Origin: Nymphaea colorata
Lineage: Eukaryota > Streptophyta > Magnoliopsida > Nymphaeales > Nymphaeaceae
Assembly (NCBI RefSeq): GCF_008831285.2
Contig: NC_045149.1
Span: 12,840,629-12,853,628, forward strand
Length of the DNA stretch: 13,000 bases
Direction: 5' to 3'
Shown here one piece after another: positions 9,159 to 13,000 of the stretch; the first letter of the stretch is position 1, and each line of letters begins with the position of its first letter. The notes beneath the pieces are model-generated. The model was not told the origin of the DNA. It ran no database searches and was given only the letters and a program-made list of their open reading frames with translations. The position numbers and the translations under genes were made by a program.

Positions 9159-9609
9159 AATGATGAGTTTTCAAACGAACATGTACTAAGATTGGAAACA
9201 GTTCCAATATGGAAGATGTACTTTGATGAATCCAGGAATGTGATAGGAGTAAGCATAGGCATCCTACTTATCACTCTAGAAGATGAAATGATCTCATATT
9301 CTTTGAAACTCGACTTTTCATGTACTCATAACATGACTAAATATAAAGCTGTCATACAAGGACTTCGTTCTTTATAGAGTTTTCAAGTTAAAAGGGTGCA
9401 TGCCTTCGACAACTCTCAGCTTATCATAAATCAAGTGAATGGAGAATGGCAAGTCAAAGACGAAAAGTTGGGTGTCATAACAAGAGATGGCTATCTCATT
9501 GATCCATCAGTTTGAAGAAGTACAACAGGCTCACATAAAGAGAGAAGGTAACCCTATTGCGGATGGTCTCGCGAGCCTAGGATCCACCATCACTTTTCGA
9601 ACCAATTAA
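9159..9609 (+). pseudogene. Second, archaeal-type RNase H (aRNH), broken
   Basis: A second RNase H after the first is the mark of the Tat clade and is thought to have taken over removal of template RNA. The fold starts with MYFDES (first catalytic Asp at 9225-9227), followed by a GILLITLEDE strand pair and the NMTKYKAVIQGL helix. The position usually held by the catalytic Glu of this helix is Lys here (9339-9341). The third acidic residue, in FDNSQLII, is present at 9408-9410, and the fourth, in IADGLASL, at 9562-9564. An in-frame TAG interrupts at 9375. The frame changes near 9480-9500 and the end is followed by a TAA at 9607. It is inactive by the missing Glu alone. Confidence 0.85.
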
Positions 9610-10938
9610 GCAATCTATTCTTTTGAGATTGGAAGATTGGAACACCCTGTTTTTGAAACACTGACGCATGTTCATCATATGCAAGAGAGGAATATACATT
9701 GGTATCAAGACATCAAAAGATACATTGAAAGTGGAGAATTCCCAACTGGAATGCCCAAAAATGAACAAAAAGATTCAATGTATGTTAGAGATGTATTTTA
9801 TTATTGCATTGGTGTTATATAGATGTGGATTTAGTACTGAATATTCTCGGTGCCTTAATGAAGATGAGGCAAAGGAAGTCATCGAAGAATCACATCGAGG
9901 AGACTGTGTGGGCCATATTGGTTACCAAACTCTCACCAAGTAGATAATTCGAGCAGGATATTATTGGCCCACAATGCAAAAAAATTGTCACGATTTCGTC
10001 AAAAGATGCAAAGAATGTCAACTGCATGCTCCAGCGATCCATGCATCAGCCTCTCACTTGCATTTTGTGACATCTCCTTAGCCATTTTCAATGTGGGCAT
10101 TGACGTAGTCGGACCGATATCCCCTATAGCTTCTAGTAGTTATAAGTATTTTCTTGCTGCAACACACTATTTTACCAAATGGGTAGAAGCACTCAGAGCA
10201 GTGGAAGGACGTCATGTAGTGTCCTTCATTCACAAAAATTTTCTTTGCAGATTCAGAGTCCCTCATGATATAGTATCTGACAATGGAACTCATTTCAAGA
10301 ATGAAAAGGTGAGGCCATTATGCTGCAATTACCGTATCATGCATCATTTTTCAGCTCCTTATTACCCCTAAGGCAATGAGCAAGCAGAGGCCACCAACAA
10401 GATCCTGATCCGCAACTTGGAACAGATAGTAGAAACTAGAAGAGACTGGCATGAAAAGATGCATAACGCTCCATGGGCATATCGCACCACTATGAGAACT
10501 CCAACAAACGCTACTCCAGCATAGTTAGTCTATGGAACAGAAGTAGTTCTACCATTACATGTGTTGAAACTCGCTTTGAAGTTCACTTCTCTCATAGAAC
10601 TTCCTCTAACTCAATAGCAGTAGAAAAGACTAATGCAACTCGATTTGCTAGATGAAAAGAGACTAAAAGTGGTCGAACATGCTGAAGCTTATCGCCGAAG
10701 AGTGGCTAGACAGTTTGACAAGTCAGTTATCGAAAGACAGTTCAAGGTGAATAACTTAGTCCTAGGATCTGCAGTGTACTTCAGAGGACGGCCACGTGGT
10801 AAGTGGGCACCAAACTGGGAAGGCCCTTATGTAATTAAGGAAGCCTTTCTCCGAAATTCATATTGACTGATTAATGCTGATGGAGTGGAACTTGCCAATC
10901 TTGTTAATGACCATCATCTCAAGAAGTTCTATGCCTAG
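9610..10938 (+). pseudogene. Integrase (IN), broken
   Basis: Inserts the cDNA into host DNA. The N-terminal linker is in one frame to about 9800, the zinc-binding domain in another to about 10079, and the core in the first again from about 10085. The HHCC zinc finger has His at 9893 and 9914 and Cys at 10007 and 10016. The DDE triad is intact: Asp at 10102-10104, Asp in VSDNG at 10279-10281, and Glu at 10387-10389. The last spacing is exactly 35 residues, as expected for D,D35E. In-frame stops: TAG 9941, TAG 10079, TAA 10369, TAG 10522, 10615 and 10621, TGA 10864. The C-terminus has KWAPNWEGPYVI and ends at TAG 10936 after HHLKKFYA. No chromodomain follows, as expected for Tat. Confidence 0.93.
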
Positions 10939-11254
10939 TCCTCTTGTATTTATTTTACAATCAATGTCAAATATTTATGTTTTTATATTCAATCTACCTT
11001 TCAATCTGGATTCCTCCCAATCGTAAAACATGACAATTACACTAGGGCATTTTTTTATAAATTGCTTTTGTGACACATGTCATTCTTACACAAATCATCA
11101 TTATCCATCAAAAAGAAGGTCATATCCCAATCAAATCAACTTAGTGATTAAGCTAAAAGATTTGTTCAAGCGCAATCCGGCCGCTAGGTTCGAAGCTTTT
11201 TAAAGCTAGCTCAACCATGTCATTAGACAAAGAAATCTTATGGTGCAAGCGCAA

Positions 11255-11272
11255 CTTGGCCATTTGGCCAAG
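11255..11272. other. Perfect 8-bp inverted repeat in the 3' UTR
   Basis: CTTGGCCA and TGGCCAAG flank a two-base TT spacer. The arms match perfectly, so RNA or single-stranded DNA can fold here with a widened loop. It lies just upstream of the hairpin array. No known protein site is recognised. Confidence 0.75.
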
Positions 11273-11286
11273 GGCTTCCTGAAGCA

Positions 11287-11490
11287 ACACATGCAGGTAA
11301 AGGGTAAAACCTGCAATATGAGTGCAACCCACGTAGGTAAAGGGTCAAACCTACAATGCTAGCCAAGGCAACCCATTTCATGGAGGTTAAACTTGAATTC
11401 AGTATTGGCAAACTCATGCAGGTAAGGGGTTAAACCCGCACTTTAAGCTCAAACAGCCCATTGAGGTGAGGGGATAAGCCTGAAACATCA
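11287..11490 (+). repeat. Tandem array of five ~36-49 bp units with small stem-loops
   Basis: Each unit contains a GCAGGT-like block, an AAGGGT-like centre and an AAACCTGC-like block. Starts of the left block are at 11293, 11333, 11382, 11418 and 11462. In unit 1 GCAGGT pairs with ACCTGC (11293-11314). In unit 2 both arms have changed together, GTAGGT with ACCTAC (11333-11354). Unit 4 (11418-11439) pairs with one mismatch, unit 5 weakly, and unit 3 not at all. The loop is always 10 nt in units 1, 2 and 4. The array lies ~75 bp before the polypurine tract. Confidence 0.7.
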
Positions 11491-11563
11491 CTTTGCGCAT
11501 ACTTTGCTTGAAAATTTTCTGGTGCTTATCTTTGTCACTAAGCATGGCTAGCACCGGCCCAGT

Positions 11564-11575
11564 AACAAAAAGGGA
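11564..11575 (+). promoter_or_regulatory. Polypurine tract (plus-strand primer)
   Basis: The run aacaaaaaggga is purine apart from one C and lies four bases before the TG that opens the 3' LTR. Such a tract resists RNase H and primes plus-strand synthesis in LTR elements. No other purine run in the neighbourhood is followed so closely by a TG start. The exact edge is inferred. Confidence 0.6.
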
Positions 11576-11999
11576 CATCTGAAATCACCCCAAATTTTTT
11601 CAAAATTTTTGAAGATCCAAATTAAACCTAAAACCCAAGTTCATATCCAAATCAAGCATTTCAGACCCAAAATTTCGAATCGAGTTTGAAATGACAAAAT
11701 TTGACTGTCACGCATGCACGGACCTTCCCTTTGTTTTAAAAACTCATTTCTCGCACCAAAATGTATTTTTAAACCCAAGTCGCACGCTCGAACGAGTTGA
11801 CAATCGATTAATCCAAAATCAGATTTGGAGCGAGTTTGGAGTCGCTCAAAATGGAGTTGATCACCCATTTTTAACAAACAACTTTTCTTTTACATATTTT
11901 AAATAAAAAAAATGAATGTTTAAACAATATTCTTATTCTATTAGATTTTATTACATTTTATTTAAAAAAAACAGGCGACCCTTCGCACGCGCGATCGAG

Positions 12000-12018
12000 G
12001 CCTGCCTTGGGTGCAGGC
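12000..12018. other. GC-rich hairpin in U3
   Basis: GCCTGC (12000-12005) pairs with GCAGGC (12013-12018) around a 7-nt loop. It lies in the only GC-rich patch of U3, which also contains a gcacgcgcgatcgag stretch rich in CG dinucleotides. It could be a transcription-factor or methylation target; the role is not known. Confidence 0.5.
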
Positions 12019-12253
12019 TCCATTTTTCTTCAAAATTTGGTCAGTTAGGGGCATTTTTGACCATTTTAGGTGGGCATTAGCCCTACCTACACCTCAAAAA
12101 GTGATTTGCAAGCCTACTAGCCAATCATATTAAGTCAAAACCTATTTCTTTTTTCAAAAAAATTGAAAATAATTCAAAATTATGTGAAATTCGGATGAAA
12201 ATGTTCTGAAATTTAAAAAAATTCAAATTTTGAGTTTTGGCTCCAAAACTCCC

Positions 12254-12260
12254 TATAAAT
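12254..12260 (+). promoter_or_regulatory. TATA box of the LTR promoter
   Basis: TATAAAT in the context ccctataaataccac, a good plant RNA polymerase II TATA box. Transcription would start about 30 bases downstream, near 12285-12290. The matching promoter that would drive this copy is in the 5' LTR, left of the window. Confidence 0.75.
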
Positions 12261-12303
12261 ACCACCACAATCCCCTCTCTTGAGCATGAGCTAGCCCTCG
12301 GAG

Positions 12304-12311
12304 AAACCCTA
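12304..12311 (+). promoter_or_regulatory. Telo-box-like AAACCCTA just after the predicted start
   Basis: AAACCCTA (followed by G) lies about 20 bases after the expected transcription start. In plants this telo-box is common close to the start sites of ribosomal-protein and other translation genes, where it recruits Myb-like telobox-binding factors. One copy of an 8-mer can occur by chance; position is the only support. Confidence 0.4.
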
Positions 12312-12500
12312 GTGTATTCTCACTTAGAGACATGCAGTTTTTCCCTCACTTAGAGACTTGAAGTTTTTTCCTTAGCTCTCTCTCTCCCTCTTCTTCTTTC
12401 CATTTTTCTTTTCTTCTCCAACTTGGAGCAAGCTACAACTCGTCAAGGGAGCACCAAAGACTTTTTGGAGGCCTCCTCTTCATCATCTTGGATATTCATT

Positions 12501-12510
12501 CAAGGTGAGT
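12501..12510 (+). promoter_or_regulatory. Strong 5' splice-site match in the LTR leader
   Basis: CAAG followed by GTGAGT matches the plant donor consensus at all core positions, with the cut after 12504. It lies about 215 bases after the predicted start, so the same site in the 5' LTR would sit early in the transcript. Splicing there could remove the repeat-rich U5. No acceptor is proven; pyrimidine-AG sites ahead of gag (~4580) are candidates. Confidence 0.4.
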
Positions 12511-12751
12511 CTAAGATCATTTCAAGCATTATTGTTCATTTTCACTAAGTCATTTCTTATTAGAGGTATGTAATTATCTTCCCTCTCATTTCTCTCATAT
12601 TTTCTTTCTTCTCTTCTTCATCTCCATATGGCCATATGAGATAGTTCTCACACTCTATTTTAGAGTCAAGAGGTTATGCTCGAATGCACCGGGAGCATGA
12701 GAAGATGAAATGATATTTTATTTTATGATTAAATCATGTTCTTTTCTTTCT

Positions 12752-13000
12752 TAAATATATTATTGTTGTTGTTGTTCTTTCTCTTCATGAACATATTCTT
12801 GTTGTTATTGTTCTTTCCTTTCTTGAATATATTCTTGTTGTTGTAGTTCTTTCTCTTCATGAATATATTCTTGTTGTTATTGCTCTTTTCTTTCTTGAAT
12901 ATATTCTTGTTATTGTTGTTCTTTCTCTTCATGAATATATTCTTGTTGTTATTGCTCTTTACTTTCTTGAATATATTCTTATTGTTGTTGTTCTTTCTCT
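12752..13000 (+). repeat. 36-bp minisatellite organised as 72-bp dimers
   Basis: Units begin with TGAATATATTCTTGTT-like sequence at 12752, 12788, 12824, 12860, 12896, 12932 and 12968, exactly 36 bp apart with no indels. Two alternating variants, preceded by cttca or by tttct, make a 72-bp higher-order unit. The array runs off the right edge. The monomer matches part of the linker of the ~170-bp LTR repeat (near 162 and 335), so it seems to be a local amplification of that linker. A minus-strand frame with a 12-residue period (12729-12932) is a by-product of the 36-bp period. Confidence 0.92.

Larger units (their letters stand above)
10939..11563 (+). other. 3' untranslated region between integrase and polypurine tract
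   Basis: About 625 bp without coding content. The first 250 bp are plain AT-rich sequence. From 11150 on, the composition is more balanced and structured, with a perfect palindrome (11255-11272) and a tandem array of small hairpins (11287-11490). Long 3' UTRs with tandem repeats are known in Ogre-type elements and have given rise to satellites, which supports the clade call. Confidence 0.75.
1..13000 (+). mobile_element. Decayed Tat/Ogre-like Ty3/gypsy LTR retrotransposon, both outer ends outside the window
   Basis: Seen: on the + strand, in order, an LTR with tandem repeats, a tRNA-Arg-like primer site, an extra ORF, gag, protease, reverse transcriptase, two RNase H domains, integrase, a 3' UTR, a polypurine tract and a second LTR holding the same repeat family (~12590 onward compared with 1-660). 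Known: protease-RT-RNase H-integrase order defines Ty3/gypsy; a second archaeal-type RNase H defines the Tat clade, and Ogre elements add an ORF before gag and an intron-like gap between protease and RT. Inferred: the LTRs are at least ~3.4 kb, because ~1 kb of LTR precedes the first repeat at the 3' end and ~2.4 kb follows it at the 5' end. The internal part is ~9.2 kb. Every coding region is broken by stops and frame changes, so it is non-autonomous. Target-site duplications cannot be seen. Confidence 0.93.
11580..13000 (+). repeat. 3' LTR, 5' portion (U3, R and start of repeats)
   Basis: Starts with TGAAATCACC after the polypurine tract, with the canonical TG. U3 (11580 to ~12285) is AT-rich, with a GC-rich patch at 11972-12020 and a TATA box at 12254. 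After the start region come a CT-rich leader (12300-12500), a strong splice-donor match at 12504/12505, and from ~12590 the repeat core shared with 1-660, followed by a 36-bp minisatellite. The LTR runs past the right edge. A frame across 11691-11906 is chance. Only about 130 bp of unique-core sequence can be compared with the 5' LTR, so LTR divergence cannot be used for dating from this window. Confidence 0.8.

Noticed and set aside
10473-10655. Separate small + strand gene inside the integrase region
   Set aside because: It is an out-of-frame shadow of the integrase C-terminal reading, which continues through stops at 10522, 10615 and 10621.
11287-11490. CRISPR-like array (short repeats with spacers)
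   Set aside because: Repeats are degenerate, spacing varies, no cas genes, and the plant retrotransposon context explains them.
11691-11906. Open frames on both strands in U3
   Set aside because: Short, overlapping and without domain; U3 is non-coding and begins just upstream.
12729-12932. Asn/Lys-rich 12-residue repeat protein on the minus strand
   Set aside because: The 36-bp minisatellite period is divisible by three, so a periodic open frame arises automatically.

Overview
The window is plant nuclear repeat DNA, occupied almost end to end by one long, decayed Ty3/gypsy (Metaviridae) LTR retrotransposon on the + strand. The plant origin is inferred from the element type, from an arginine-tRNA-like primer site and from the AT-rich, microsatellite-laden flanks. 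The species cannot be told. No cellular gene, tRNA, rRNA or CRISPR array is visible. The order of parts, two successive RNase H domains, an extra ORF ahead of gag, an intron-like gap between protease and reverse transcriptase, and a repeat-bearing 3' UTR all point to the Tat clade (Ogre-like elements).

Layout: 1-~2404, 3' part of the 5' LTR (its start lies left of the window), with a ~160-185 bp tandem repeat and TC and TA microsatellites; 2408-2424, degraded primer binding site; 2425-~3500, untranslated leader with a strong 12-bp hairpin; ~3504-4405, broken extra ORF1 (DUF7745-like); 4604-6333, gag; 6334-7157, protease; 7154-7297, G-patch-like segment; 7298-7589, intron-like spacer; 7590-9158, reverse transcriptase plus Ty3-type RNase H; 9159-9609, second (archaeal-type) RNase H; 9610-10938, integrase; 10939-11563, 3' UTR with a palindrome and a tandem array of small hairpins; 11564-11575, polypurine tract; 11580-13000, beginning of the 3' LTR (U3, TATA box, telo-box, strong splice-donor match, then the same repeats as at position 1, passing into a 36/72-bp minisatellite).

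In a working copy, transcription would start just after the LTR TATA box, a host tRNA would prime reverse transcription next to the 5' LTR, the polypurine tract would prime plus-strand synthesis, and gag, protease, RT/RNase H and integrase would form the particle and insert the cDNA. This copy cannot do so alone: ORF1, gag-pro and pol together carry at least eight frame changes and more than fifteen in-frame stops, and the second RNase H lacks a catalytic acidic residue. Matching the first LTR repeat unit at ~12590 with the one at the left edge implies LTRs of at least ~3.4 kb and a whole element of roughly 16 kb (inference).

I did not find a clearly new biological system. The parts most worth a second look are the 3' UTR hairpin array with compensatory arm changes, the extra ORF1, the possible splicing signals, and the two-level repeat growth in the LTR.
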